Positions 51,493-61,297 of a stretch of 64,000 nucleotides of DNA are shown piece after piece. The stretch covers positions 2,379,001 through 2,443,000 of the forward strand of contig NZ_CP146350.1 of assembly GCF_037055355.1 (NCBI RefSeq), given 5' to 3'. Position numbers and translations under genes: made by a program. Origin of the DNA: Streptomyces sp. DG1A-41. Its GTDB lineage: Bacteria; Actinomycetota; Actinomycetes; Streptomycetales; Streptomycetaceae. Position 1 is the stretch's first letter. Every line of letters starts with the position of its first letter. Under the pieces are notes generated by a model that saw only the letters and a program-made list of their open reading frames with translations, was not told the origin of the DNA and searched no databases.

Positions 51493-52527
51493 GTGACCAC
51501 ACGGCTTGCCGACATCGCTGCTCAGGCGGGGGTGAGCGAAGCGACCGTCAGCCGCGTCCTCAACGGGAAGCCGGGCGTCGCCGCCACCACCCGCCAGTCC
51601 GTGCTGGCCGCCCTCGACGTGCTGGGCTACGAACGCCCGGTACGGCTGCGGCAGCGCAGCGAGGGCCTGGTGGGCCTGATCACCCCGGAGCTGGAGAACC
51701 CGATCTTCCCGGCCCTGGCCCAGGTCATCGGCCAGGCGCTGACCCGGCAGGGGTACACACCGGTGCTGGCCACCCAGACGCCGGGCGGCTCGACCGAGGA
51801 CGAGCTCACGGAGATGCTCGTCGACCGCGGGGTCGCCGGCATCATCTACGTCTCCGGGCTGCACGCGGACACGACCGCCGACATGCAGCGCTACGACCGG
51901 CTGCGCGCGCAGGGCGTGCCGTACGTGCTGGTCGACGGTTTCTCGCCGAAGGTGCAGGCGCCGTTCATCTCCCCCGACGACCGCGCGGCGATGAACCTGG
52001 CGGTGACGCACCTGGTGTCCCTGGGGCACACGCGGATCGGTCTGGCCCTGGGACCCAAGCGGTTCGTGCCCGTGCAGCGCAAGATCGAGGGGTTCTTGCG
52101 GACCATGCAGGACCAGTTGGGCCTGGGCGCCGAGACCGTCGAGACGGAGCTGGTCCAGCACTCCCTCTACACCCTGGAGGGCGGTCAGGCCGCGGCCACG
52201 GCGCTGATCGAGCGGAACTGCACGGCCGTGGTGTGCGCCAGCGACATGATGGCGCTGGGCGCGATCAGGGCGGCCCGGCAGCGCGGCCTGGAGGTTCCGA
52301 CGGACGTCTCCGTGGTCGGCTTCGACGACTCTCCGCTGATCGCCTTCACCGACCCGCCGCTGACCACGATCCGCAAGCCGGTCCCGGCCATGGGCCAGGC
52401 GGCGGTGCGCACGCTGCTGGAGGAGATCGGCGGGACGCCCGCACCCCACAGCGAGTTCGTGTTCATGCCGGAACTGGTGGTGCGCGGTTCGACCGCTTCG
52501 GCGCCCGGGGACCGCGCTCGCCCCTGA
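51493..52527 (+). CDS. malR: Maltose repressor MalR (LacI/GalR family)
   Basis: 344 residues from GTG 51493, probably leaderless; upstream in-frame starts (ATG 51400) add a non-conserved tail. LacI-type HTH: TTRLADIAAQAGVSEATVSRVLNGKPGV, hinge RQSVLAALDVLGYERP, then the sugar-binding periplasmic-protein-like domain (GLVGLITPELENPIFPALAQ, VSLGHTRIGLALGP, NCTAVVCASDMMALGAIRAA, VSVVGFDDSPLIAFTDPPLTTIRKP). It represses malEFG and amylase genes in the absence of maltose or maltodextrins. Confidence 0.95.
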   Translation: MTTRLADIAAQAGVSEATVSRVLNGKPGVAATTRQSVLAALDVLGYERPVRLRQRSEGLVGLITPELENPIFPALAQVIGQALTRQGYTPVLATQTPGGSTEDELTEMLVDRGVAGIIYVSGLHADTTADMQRYDRLRAQGVPYVLVDGFSPKVQAPFISPDDRAAMNLAVTHLVSLGHTRIGLALGPKRFVPVQRKIEGFLRTMQDQLGLGAETVETELVQHSLYTLEGGQAAATALIERNCTAVVCASDMMALGAIRAARQRGLEVPTDVSVVGFDDSPLIAFTDPPLTTIRKPVPAMGQAAVRTLLEEIGGTPAPHSEFVFMPELVVRGSTASAPGDRARP

Positions 52528-52619
52528 GATCCGCGGCTGGATTTCGCCGCAGAACATGCGGTCCGCACCAGGGCGGAGGATGATCGGGGGACAGGGGTTT
52601 TCTGGCAGACTTTGTGCCT

Positions 52620-53465
52620 ATGGGTGACACGACCGTGACGACGCTGGACGGCCGGGAAGCGGCCGTTCCGAACCCCGTCGCGGCCGATCCGGGGCAGGGT
52701 CTGCTCCCCCGGCTGCGCAGCCCCCGCCGGCCCCGGTTCTGGTTCGAGATCCTGCTGATCGCGGTGAGTTACTGGACGTACTCACTCGTGCGCAACGCCG
52801 TGCCCGAGCAGAAGGCCGAGGCGCTGCGCAACGCCGACTGGATCTGGCGGGCCGAGCACCAGCTGGGCATCGCCGTCGAGGAGTCGGTCAACCACGCCGT
52901 GAACTCGGTGACTTGGCTGATCATCGGCATGAACTACTACTACGCGACGCTGCACTTCGTGGTGACTCTGGGTGTGCTCGTGTGGCTGTACCGTCGCCAT
53001 CCCGGCCGGTACGCGGCGACCCGCCTGGTGCTGTTCGCGACGACCGCCGTCGCCCTGGTCGGTTACTATCTGTATCCGTTGGCGCCCCCACGGCTGATGA
53101 ACGGCGGCGCCTTCATCGACACCGTCATGGTCCACCAGACCTGGGGATCGATGGCGTCCGGCGACCTGAAACACATGTCCAACCAGTACGCCGCGATGCC
53201 GTCGATGCACATCGGCTGGTCCGTGTGGTGCGGCCTGACGATCTTCGCCCTGGCGACGATCCCCTGGGTGCGGGTGCTGGGCCTGCTGTACCCGGCGCTG
53301 ACGCTGGTGGTCATCGTCGCCACGGCGAACCATTTCTGGCTGGATGCGGTCGGTGGCGTGCTCTGCCTTGCCTTCGGGTTCGTCGTGGCGGGGGCGTGGT
53401 ACGGGAGGCAGCCGTACGCACTGCCACGGGTGGTGACCGGGGAGTTGCGGGCCGGTACCGGCTAG
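52620..53465 (+). CDS. PAP2-superfamily membrane phosphatase/phosphotransferase
   Basis: 281 residues from ATG 52620. Six TM helices are visible (FWFEILLIAVSYWTYSLVR, WLIIGMNYYYATLHFVVTLG, LFATTAVALVGYYLYPLAPP, LTIFALATIPWVRVLGLL, ALTLVVIVATANHF, VGGVLCLAFGFVVAG). The catalytic motifs are PSMHIGWSVW (His for the phospho-step) and NHFWLDAVGG (phosphoenzyme His), in the PAP2_3/AUR1-like arrangement used by inositol phosphotransferases and lipid phosphatases. Its stop overlaps the convergent glnE stop by four bases (CTAG). Confidence 0.88.
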   Translation: MGDTTVTTLDGREAAVPNPVAADPGQGLLPRLRSPRRPRFWFEILLIAVSYWTYSLVRNAVPEQKAEALRNADWIWRAEHQLGIAVEESVNHAVNSVTWLIIGMNYYYATLHFVVTLGVLVWLYRRHPGRYAATRLVLFATTAVALVGYYLYPLAPPRLMNGGAFIDTVMVHQTWGSMASGDLKHMSNQYAAMPSMHIGWSVWCGLTIFALATIPWVRVLGLLYPALTLVVIVATANHFWLDAVGGVLCLAFGFVVAGAWYGRQPYALPRVVTGELRAGTG

Positions 53466-56400
53466 CGCTCCGCCACCCCGTAGAACAGCTCGTCCACCAC
53501 GGCCCGGGCTCGGCGGGCCGTTCGCCGGTACGCGTCGAGCATGTCGCCGGCATGGCCGGGTCCGTAGCCCAGGTAGCGTCCCACGGCGGCGAGTTCGCGG
53601 GGCTCCGTGGGGAACGTGTCGCCGGCCCGGCCGCGTACCAGCATGACCGCGTTGCGGACGCGGGTCGCGAGGACCCAGGCCTCGTCCAGGATCGCCGCGT
53701 CCTCGTCCGTGATGAGGCCGGCCGTACGGGCGGCGGCCAGGGCCTCTCGCGTCCGGGTCGTGCGCAGGCCCGGCACGGCCGCGCCGTGCCGCAGCTGGAG
53801 CAGCTGCACCGTCCACTCCACGTCGGACAGACCGCCCGGGCCCAGCTTGGCGTGCAGCTTGGGGTCGGCGCCCCGCGGCAGCCGCTCGGACTCCATGCGT
53901 GCCTTCAGCCGCCGGATCTCGCGCACGGCCTCGTCGGCGAGCCCGTCCGCCGGGTAGCGCAGCGGGTCGATCAGCTCGATGAACCGGCGACCCAGGTCCT
54001 CGTCCCCGGCGACGTGCCCGGCTCGCAGCAGCGCGTGCGACTCCCAGGTCAGGGACCACCGGCGGTAGTACGCCGCGTACGACGTGAGGGTCCGCACGAG
54101 AGGGCCGGACTTGCCCTCCGGGCGCAGGTCGGCGTCGATGAGGAGGGGCGGATCGGCGCTGGGGATCTGGAGCAGCCGGCGCATCTCGGAGACGACCTTG
54201 TTGGCGGCCTGCCCGGCCTCCCGCTCGTCGACGCCGTCGCGCGGCTCGTGCACGAACAGCACGTCCGCGTCGGAGCCGTAGCCCAGCTCATGGCCGCCGA
54301 ACCGGCCCATGGCGATGATCGCGAACCGGGTGGGCAGGCTGTCCCCCACCCGTCCCGCACCACCGCGCGGAGCGTGCCGGCGAGGGTCGCGGCCGTCAGG
54401 TCCGACACCGCGCCGCCGACCCGGTCCACCAAGGCGCCCTGGTCGGCCTCGGCGGCCTGCTCCTCGGTGCCGTAGGAGCCGACGATGTCGGCGGCGGCCG
54501 TACGGAAAAGTTCGCGGCGGCGCACACCGCGCGCGGCCGTGACCGCCTGGGCGGCCCCGTCGGCCCGGTTCACCGCGGCGAGTATCTCCTGCTCCAGATG
54601 GGCCCGGGAGCGCGGCTCGAGCCCGCCGCCGTCCCCGTCGCCGAGCAGCGCCACCGCCTCCGGGGCGCGCATCAGCAGGTCGGGCGCGAGCCAGGCCGAC
54701 AGCACACGGGCGAGGTTCTGCGCGGCGGCGCCCTCGTCCCGCAGCAGCCGCAGGTACCAGGGCGTCTTGCCGAGCGCGTCCGACACCTTGCGGAAGTTGA
54801 GCAGGCCCGCGTCCGGGTCGGCCGAGTCGGCGAACCAGCCCAGCATGACGGGCAGCAGAGTGCGCTGGATGGCGGCCTTGCGGGTGACGCCGGACGCCAG
54901 TGCCTCCAGGTGGCGCAGGGCGGAGGCCGGGTCGGCGTAACCGAGGGCGACCATCCGCTCCCGGGCCGCCTCGAGGCTCAACCGGGCTTCACCGATGGCG
55001 AGTTGGGCGACCGCGTCCAGCAGCGGCCGGTAGAACAGCTTCTCGTGCAGACGCCGTACGGCGGTGGCGTGCCGCTTCCACTCGCGGAGCAGCTCGGCGA
55101 CCGGGTCGGTGCGCAGGCCGAGGGAGCGGCCGATGCGGCGCAGCTCGGCCTCGTCCTCGGGCACGAGGTGGGTGCGCCGCAGCCGGAACAGCTGGATGCG
55201 GTGCTCCATGGAGCGCAGGAAGCGGTAGGCCTCGTCGAGCTGGGCGGCGTCGGCCCGGCCGACGTAGCCGCCGGCGGCGAGGGCCTTCAGCGCGTCGAGG
55301 GTCGTGCCGCTGCGCAGGGAGGTGTCGGCGCGGCCGTGCACCAGCTGGAGCAGCTGCACGGCGAACTCGACGTCCCTGAGGCCGCCCGGGCCCAGCTTCA
55401 GCTGGCGGTCGACCTCGGCGACGGGGATGTTCTCCACGACCCGGCGGCGCATCTTCTGCACGTCGGGGACGAAGTTCTCGCGCTCGGCGGCCTTCCACAC
55501 CAGCGGCTGGACGGCGGCGACGTACTCCTCGCCGAGGCCGAGGTCGCCGGCCACCGGGCGGGCCTTGAGCAGCGCCTGGAACTCCCAGGTCTTGGCCCAG
55601 CGCTGGTAGTAGGCGAGGTGGCTGGAGAGGGTCCGCACGAGCGGACCGTTTCTGCCCTCGGGCCGGAGATTGGCGTCCACGGGCCAGATGGACCCCGCGA
55701 CCGTCGTCTCCGAGCAGATTCGCATCATGTGGGAGGCGAGCCGGGTCGCGGCGCGGACGGCCTTGGTCTCGTCGGCGCCGTCGACGGCCTCCCCGACGAA
55801 GATGACGTCCACGTCGGAGACGTAGTTCAGCTCGCGGCCGCCGCACTTGCCCATCGCGATGACGGCGAGCCGGCACAGGGCGGCGTCCTCGGGCGCTACC
55901 GCCCGGGCGAGGCCGAGGGCGGCGCGCAGGGTGGCGGTGGCCAGGTCGGCGAGCTCGGCGGCGGACTCGGCGACACCGGTGGTGCCGCACACGTCCCGGG
56001 CGGCGATGGACAGCAGGCAGCGCCGGTAGGCGACGCGCAGGGAGACGGGGTCGGTGGCCTCCGCGAGACCGGCCTCGAACTCCTCCACCCCGGGGTGCAG
56101 GTCGCGCGCCTCGTACATGACGAGCGCCTGCCAGTCGTCCGGGTGCCGGGTGAGGTGGTCGGTGAGGGCGGTGGAGGCGCCGAGCACACCGAGCAGCCGG
56201 TCGCGCAGCGGCTTGGACGAGATCAGCGTGTCGAGCAGTTCCCGGCGGGCGCCGGGCTCCGGCTGGGCCTCCAGCAGCCGGACCAGTCCCAGCAGCGCGA
56301 GATCGGGGTCGGCCGTCGCGCCCAGCGCGTCCAGCAGCACCGGGTCGTCGCGCAGGGGCGCGAGCTGGGCGCTGTCCAGGAGCCTCTCGGCGGCGGAGGC

Positions 56401-56466
56401 ATCGGTGAATCCGTGCCGCAGCAGCCGCGTGAAAGTACTGCTCCTGCGCCCCGGCGCCGCCGTCAT
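53462..56466 (-). CDS. glnE: Glutamine synthetase adenylyltransferase GlnE, one frameshift at ~54345
   Basis: About 1001 residues after restoring one base; start ATG 56466 behind GGGAGGCC. It has two nucleotidyltransferase domains in tandem. The first (deadenylylase) shows AVIAMGKCGGRELNYVSDVDVIFVGEA and KLGPGGLRDVEFAVQLLQLVHG; the second (adenylylase) shows FAIIAMGRFGGHELGYGSDADVLFVHE and KLGPGGLSDVEWTVQLLQLRHG. GlnE modifies Tyr397 of GlnA, encoded at 11.7 kb. The C-run at 54343-54347 has five bases; six would restore VVRDGWGDSLPTRFA. As written, the protein would lose the second catalytic domain, so GlnA could be de- but not adenylylated. Confidence 0.9.
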
Positions 56467-56613
56467 CCCGGGCCTCCCTCGGACTTGCCTGGACTTGCAT
56501 CGGATCAAGGTCGTACGGCTTTGAGCGTAACCGCAGAGCCCGGGACAAGCTCCGATGAGTTCGGTGGGCGGACGGGGTCTGCCCTTGTGAAGCCACAGGC
56601 CGGGAGGACGCTC

Positions 56614-57132
56614 ATGACCACCATGCACCCCGAAACCCGCTTGGACCGGCGCTACAGCGACGAGACGGCCACCGCGACCGCCTGGCAGGATGCCGAGGCC
56701 CGGCTCGCGGCGGCGGAACTGTTCTGGATCACGACGGTGCGACCGGACGGCCGCCCGCACGCCACCCCGCTGCCGGCAGTCTGGTCGGGCGGCGCCCTGC
56801 ACTTCTGCACGGGCCCGGAGGAACGCAAGGCGAGGAACCTCGCGCAGAACCCGCACGTCGTGCTGACCACCGGCACGAACACCTGGAACAAGGGCTTCGA
56901 CCTGGTGGTCGAGGGCGAGGCGACGCGCGTGACGGACGACGGGCGGCTACGCGAACTGGCCGCCGCGTGGGAGGCGAAGTACGGCAGTTTCTGGCACTTC
57001 GAGGTACGGGAAGGGTATTTCCACCACGGCCCGGGACTCGCGGCCGTCTACGCGGTGGCGCCGCGCACGGTTTTCGGTTTCGGTAAGGGGGAGCCGTTCA
57101 GCCAGACGAGGTGGCGGTTCACCGATGCCTGA
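56614..57132 (+). CDS. Pyridoxamine 5'-phosphate oxidase-like flavin/F420-binding protein
   Basis: 172 residues, ATG 56614 behind CGGGAGGAC. Split-barrel PPOX fold: AELFWITTVRPDGRPHATPLPAVW, LHFCTGPEERKARNLAQNPHVVLTTG, then VVEGEATRVTD and the C-terminal VFGFGKGEPFSQTRWRF. This last block is typical of the actinobacterial group that binds F420 or FMN. Role unknown. Confidence 0.87.
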   Translation: MTTMHPETRLDRRYSDETATATAWQDAEARLAAAELFWITTVRPDGRPHATPLPAVWSGGALHFCTGPEERKARNLAQNPHVVLTTGTNTWNKGFDLVVEGEATRVTDDGRLRELAAAWEAKYGSFWHFEVREGYFHHGPGLAAVYAVAPRTVFGFGKGEPFSQTRWRFTDA

Positions 57133-57147
57133 CAAGGGAGTCACGCC

Positions 57148-57594
57148 ATGGACTTCACGCTCGAAGTCATCCCGCTGCCCGTGACCGACATCGACCGGGC
57201 CCGGGACTTCTACCGGGACAAGGTCGGCTTCCATGTGGACATCGACCAGGAGGTCATGCCCGGGATGCGGATCGTCCAGCTGACCCCTCCGGGTTCCGGC
57301 TGCTCGATCGCCCTCGGCGACTCGATCTGGGAGATGACACCCGGCCCCACCCCGGCGCCCGGCTCCTACCAGGGCCTGCAACTGTGCGTCGCCGACATCA
57401 AGGCGGCCCACGCGGAACTCGTCGAACGCGGCCTCGACGTCTCGGAGCCGGTCCAGTACGCCCCCGACGACGGCGCCACGTTCATGCACTTCCGGGACCC
57501 GGACGGCAACGGCTGGGCGATCCAGGAGTACCGCCGCCGGGCGACGGAGCCGCTGCACCAGTTGCTGGCGGACCTGAAGCGACAGCAGGGCTGA
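57148..57594 (+). CDS. VOC-family (glyoxalase-like) protein
   Basis: 148 residues, ATG 57148 with CAAGGGAG upstream. Two beta-alpha-beta-beta-beta units: DFTLEVIPLPVTDIDRARDFYRDKVGFHVDID and LQLCVADIKAAHAELVERGLDVS, with FRDPDGNGWAIQEYRRR supplying the second metal-ligand Glu. It follows the PPOX gene by 15 bp and may be cotranscribed. Ligand unknown. Confidence 0.88.
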   Translation: MDFTLEVIPLPVTDIDRARDFYRDKVGFHVDIDQEVMPGMRIVQLTPPGSGCSIALGDSIWEMTPGPTPAPGSYQGLQLCVADIKAAHAELVERGLDVSEPVQYAPDDGATFMHFRDPDGNGWAIQEYRRRATEPLHQLLADLKRQQG

Positions 57595-57730
57595 CCACGG
57601 CGGTCGTGAGGCGCGTGACCGCCGACCGACGCGCGGGCGTACACGGCGTTCGCCGCACCGCTTCCCTGACAGCGGGAGCGTGCCGGTGCCCGGGTCAGGA
57701 CACCGGCACGCCGGATGCTCCCTCGCGGGG

Positions 57731-58280
57731 CTACGGCAACACGCTGTCACGCCAGGACTCCTTCGCCGTCTGGTCTCCACTCGGCCCTGCCTCAAGCGGT
57801 CGGGATTGCCGGTGATGGTGTGGTGGGTGCCGAGCACGACGGAGGAGCCCCCGTCGAGACCGATCGCCGAGACGTCCTCGTGTCCCGCGAACCGGGCGAT
57901 CTCCCCGATGACCGTGCGCGGCTCCCGGACGAAGTCCTCGTAGCGGATCCTCAGGTATCCGCTCCAGGTACTCCTTCGGCGACAGGTCCGACGACACGGT
58001 CGCCCGCGGGGCCCGCACGATGTGCAGCAGCCGCACGCCGAGATCCCGGCGCCGGGCGAGCACCGTCGCGTCGGCGGCGCTCTTCGAACTGCCGGTGATC
58101 AACCCGGTGCCGTTCGCGACCACGATGCCGTGGCGGACCTCGGCGATCGCGTCGCTCAGTTCACCGACCTCGGCCGGGGCCTCTCGGCCGCCCAACTCCG
58201 CGAGAGGCGCGCGGTGTGACGGTCCGCAGGAACCGCTGCTGGAGGTCCCACAGCCGCCGTGCCTCCCGGTCGTCCACCCC
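57731..58280 (-). pseudogene. Sulfotransferase remnant, 5' truncated and frameshifted
   Basis: Minus-strand pieces in changing frames: REARRLWDLQQRFLRT (~58270-58220), HRAPLAELGGREAPAEVGEL, VVANGTGLITGSSKSAADAT with LLHIVRAPRATVSSDL (PAPS 3'-phosphate binding region), then YLRIRYEDFVREPRTVIGEI and ARFAGHED in another frame, THHTITGNPDRLR, and AKESWRDSVLP back in the earlier frame. These are the C-terminal half of an actinobacterial sulfotransferase_3-type protein. The 5'-PSB loop and the N-terminus are gone. It meets a truncated AraC-type gene head-to-head at ~58284. Confidence 0.7.
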
Positions 58281-58287
58281 GCTGAAC

Positions 58288-58800
58288 TGCCGCGACGATC
58301 TCGGCGCGACGATGGCCAACACGCTGGCCCGGCGGCTCGTGGTCGCTCCGCACCGCGCGGGCGGACAGGCACAGTTCATCGCCAGCCCGCTGCCGGACGG
58401 TCACGGCCCGGGCACCGGAGGTGACCAGTACGGTCTGCCGGCCCTGCTGGACCGGACGAGGGAACGCCTCCACGAACCGGTCACGGTCGCCGAGCTCGCG
58501 CGCCGGGCGAACATGAGCCTCCGCCACTTCAGCCGCCGCTTCATCGCGGTCACCGGCACCAGCCCCCTGCAATGGCTCCTCACCCAGCGCATCCGCCGCG
58601 CGCAGGAACTGCTGGAGACGACCGACAGCAGCATCGAGCAGATCGCCGAACAGGTCGGCATGGGGACGGCCACCACCCTGCGCCGGAACTTCCATCGCAT
58701 CGTCGGTGTCTCTCCGAGCGCCTACCGGCGCACGTTCTCCGAGTCCCGTGGCGCGGACGGAAGCGAGGGAAACCCTGACTGCGCGCCCGCGCTGAGTTAG
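58288..58800 (+). pseudogene. GlxA/FtrA-type AraC regulator, N-terminally truncated
   Basis: From CRDDLGATMANTLARRLVV onward this is the C-terminal part of a GlxA-family regulator: HRAGGQAQFIASPLP, then an intact AraC domain with two HTHs (VTVAELARRANMSLRHFSRRF and DSSIEQIAEQVGMGTATTLR). The N-terminal DJ-1/PfpI-like sensor domain (~150 residues) is missing. An ATG at 58216 exists but codes unrelated residues before the junction, so a short DNA-binding protein could still be made. Confidence 0.7.
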
Positions 58801-58856
58801 CCTCGTCTTCCCACTGCGCCGAACTGGCGTACGTAAAGCGGGTTTCGGGGGGTGCC

Positions 58857-60599
58857 GTGTCAGAACAGCGGCCGGTGCCGTCGGACTTACGGCCGGACGA
58901 GACGGCCGCCGTGCGCCGGACCGGAGCCGCGCTCCTGCGGCCCGGCGACCCGCGCCGCGTCGGTCCCTACACGACGCTGGGCCTGCTCGGCAGCGGCGGC
59001 ATGGGGCGGGTCTACCTGGCGCGGCCCACGGACGGCGGCCCCGGGCCGGCCGCGGTGAAGGTGGTCAGACCGGAGTACGCGGAGGATCCCCGGTTCCGGC
59101 GCCGGTTCGAGCGCGAGGCGTCGGTGCATGCCCGGGTCCGTAGCCCGCACATCCCCCGCCTGTGCGGCACGGGCTTCGAGGACGAGTTGCTGTGGATGGC
59201 CACCGAGTACCTCCCGGGGCTCGATATGGCGGCCGCGGTCCGCGAGGGCGGCGCCCTGGAAACGGCCGCGATCTGGCGGTTGCTGGCGGAGCTGGGGCAG
59301 GCGCTGGCCGGTCTCGCCGCCCTGGAGATCGTGCACCGGGACCTGAAGCCGTCCAATGTGCTGCTGTCCGTCCAGGGCGCCCACGTGATCGACTTCGGCA
59401 TCTCGAAGGCCGCGGACGCCAGCGCGATCACCGGCACGGGCAACCGGGTGGGAACTCCCGCCTACATGTCGCCGGAACATCTGAGGGAGGGCCGTTCCGA
59501 GCCGGCCTCGGACGTGTTCTCCCTGGGCGGGACGCTGGTCTACGCGGCGACGGGGCGCGCTCCGTTCGGTGACGGCACGGGCGTGGACGTCATGCACCGG
59601 GTGGCGTTCGAGGAGCCCGACGCGGCGCTGATCCGTGAGATCTCCGCGACGGACCCGGCGCTCGGCTCGCTGCTGTCCGCCTGCCTGGACAAGGAGCCCG
59701 AGCGGCGGCCCACCCCGCAGGACCTGATCGACGCGGCCGGGGCGCACGCCGGGGCGTCCGCCTGGCCCGACCCGCTGAGCAGCACGCTGCGGGCCCGGCG
59801 GCAGGCGTACGAGGCGTTGTACCGCTTGTCCGCCGAGCGGATTGGGAACGGGCCGGAGCCGGCTCCGGCCGAGGAGTCGTCCCGTACCGGCTCCGCGGCG
59901 GCGGAGGCGTCCACCGCCCCGTCTTCGGGGTCCCCGCGTACCCGGTCGCGGACCAGGCCGGCGCTGGCCGTCGCCGCGGGCGTCACCCTCTGCGTGGTGG
60001 CCGCGGGGGTCTTCCTGCTCGCTCGGCAGGACACCTCTGCAAGCGCTGCCTGGCCGGGGGCCGATACGGCGACGGCCGTCGACGCCGGTCCCGGCGGTGC
60101 CGACCGCTCGCCACTGCCCGGCACCTCGTCCGGCCCACCTGACCCGGGCACGGACGGCAAGGCCGAGGGCCCTGCCTCCGACGGCACCGCCTCGTCTCCC
60201 GAGGCCTCGGGCACTGCCGGCCGCGACCGGCGCGGCACCTCCTCCACGCCCGCCGCCGCGCCCGGCAGCTCCGCCGACCCCACTGCGTCCTCCAGCGACC
60301 CGCCCCCCGAACAGCCCGCGCCCCCGCCGTCCGGCTCCGGCTCCGGCTCCGGCTCCGACTGCACGTACTACTCGGGCAACGGACGCACGAGCCGGGGAGA
60401 CAGCGGCAAACGCGTCCGGGAGGTGCAGTGCCTGCTGACGCACCGCGGATACAGCGTGGGCGGCAGCGGCGTGGACGGTGTGTTCGGCGCGGGGACGGAA
60501 GCCGCGGTGCGCAGTTTCCAGAGCGACAACGGCCTGGACGCCGACGGCATCGTGGGCCGTGAGACCTGGGCCGCGCTGCGCGCGGCCTCGCGTTCGTAG
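58857..60599 (+). CDS. Membrane Ser/Thr protein kinase with extracellular peptidoglycan-binding domain
   Basis: 580 residues from GTG 58857 (GGGGGGT upstream). Hanks-type kinase: GSGGMGRVYLA (45-55), Lys68 in AAVKVV, HRDLKPSN (His160-Asp162), DFG at 179, GTPAYMSPEH activation end. After a cytoplasmic linker there is one TM (~368-390, LAVAAGVTLCVVAAGVFLLA). Outside, a long Ser/Pro/Gly/Ala-rich linker (~110 residues) leads to a PG_binding_1 domain (DSGKRVREVQCLLTHRGYSV, VDGVFGAGTEAAVRSFQSDN, IVGRETWAALR). PASTA repeats are replaced by this module, which would sense cell wall fragments or wall integrity. Confidence 0.93.
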   Translation: MSEQRPVPSDLRPDETAAVRRTGAALLRPGDPRRVGPYTTLGLLGSGGMGRVYLARPTDGGPGPAAVKVVRPEYAEDPRFRRRFEREASVHARVRSPHIPRLCGTGFEDELLWMATEYLPGLDMAAAVREGGALETAAIWRLLAELGQALAGLAALEIVHRDLKPSNVLLSVQGAHVIDFGISKAADASAITGTGNRVGTPAYMSPEHLREGRSEPASDVFSLGGTLVYAATGRAPFGDGTGVDVMHRVAFEEPDAALIREISATDPALGSLLSACLDKEPERRPTPQDLIDAAGAHAGASAWPDPLSSTLRARRQAYEALYRLSAERIGNGPEPAPAEESSRTGSAAAEASTAPSSGSPRTRSRTRPALAVAAGVTLCVVAAGVFLLARQDTSASAAWPGADTATAVDAGPGGADRSPLPGTSSGPPDPGTDGKAEGPASDGTASSPEASGTAGRDRRGTSSTPAAAPGSSADPTASSSDPPPEQPAPPPSGSGSGSGSDCTYYSGNGRTSRGDSGKRVREVQCLLTHRGYSVGGSGVDGVFGAGTEAAVRSFQSDNGLDADGIVGRETWAALRAASRS

Positions 60600-60658
60600 C
60601 GGCGGTGCAGGCGTCGGCATCCGGCGCTGCCCTGACCGCCCAGGGGCGGTGACAGACG

Positions 60659-60691
60659 TGGGGGCCGACGGTCCGTGACCGTCGGCCCCCA
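60659..60691 (+). terminator. Kinase gene terminator hairpin
   Basis: TGGGGGCCGACGGTC (60659-60673) pairs with the reverse complement at 60677-60691 over a 3-base loop CGT, 60 bp after the stop; also suitable for the convergent gene remnant at 60726. Confidence 0.8.
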
Positions 60692-60725
60692 GGGATCGTC
60701 TCGGGAGACTCGCTCCGGCCCGGCC

Positions 60726-60810
60726 CTACAGCGCCGGAAGGTTCTTCCGCAGCTCGAACGCCGTGACCTCGCTGCGGTACTCCTCCCACTCCTGCCGCTT
60801 GTTGCGCAGG
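60726..60810 (-). pseudogene. 3' end of a glutamine synthetase-family gene (glnA2-like); candidate attL
   Basis: Reading leftward, 27 codons end at TAG 60726: LRNKRQEWEEYRSEVTAFEL then RKNLPAL. This is the conserved C-terminus of actinobacterial GS-like proteins; in S. coelicolor glnA2 lies a few genes beyond glnE, which matches. Similarity stops abruptly near 60810, where foreign DNA begins. Such a retained 3' end is what site-specific integration into the end of a gene leaves behind; the intact gene would be on the far side of the element. Confidence 0.6.
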
Positions 60811-60898
60811 GCGCCGGAAGTGACGGCGGCGTGGGGCGACCTCACACGATCGGTGTCGGCGCAGCGCTGACCTGTGATCGGGTGGTCGTCGTTGGTCG

Positions 60899-61228
60899 TT
60901 GTTGGTCGCCTTGGGCCGCCCTTCGACGGCCCACAGACGGCCCGGCCCGGACCGCGTCTACGGCTGGCGGCTGCGAGCGGGAGACCTCGACCCCCTCACG
61001 GCCGGAGAAGTCTTCGACGCCTACTGCACCGACATCGACTCCGGCGACCCCATCTCACCGGAATACGACGTCGGGCAAATCCGGTACGGGTCGCGAGGCT
61101 TTGACCCGTACCGTAGGCCCACAAAAGTCCAGGTCAAGGACGGCGAACCGGCCACACCCTGCCGAATGCTGCACTACAGCCCTTTAAGGGACAGCCCTTT
61201 TTCGGACAGTCCTTATCGAGGCTATTGA
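60899..61228 (+). CDS. Hypothetical protein or fragment
   Basis: Open frame to TGA 61228; only TTG starts (60899, 60902) are available. The part from VYGWRLRAGDLDPLTAGEVFDAYC to YDVGQIRYGSRGFDPYRRP looks protein-like, the rest less so. No domain recognised. It may be a 5'-truncated gene left by rearrangement at the element's left edge. The ~90 bp before it hold nothing identifiable. Confidence 0.35.
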   Translation: MLVALGRPSTAHRRPGPDRVYGWRLRAGDLDPLTAGEVFDAYCTDIDSGDPISPEYDVGQIRYGSRGFDPYRRPTKVQVKDGEPATPCRMLHYSPLRDSPFSDSPYRGY

Positions 61229-61297
61229 CTGCGCCCCATCCCCTCACCCAAGATCATTAACGCAAACTCCCACTGGGGGAGTTAGGGAAGGAATACT

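Noticed and set aside
54598..57132. Plus-strand open frame of ~840 codons over glnE that runs into the PPOX gene
   Set aside because: Only the last 172 codons (from 56614) are protein-like and have an RBS; the rest is antisense to glnE.
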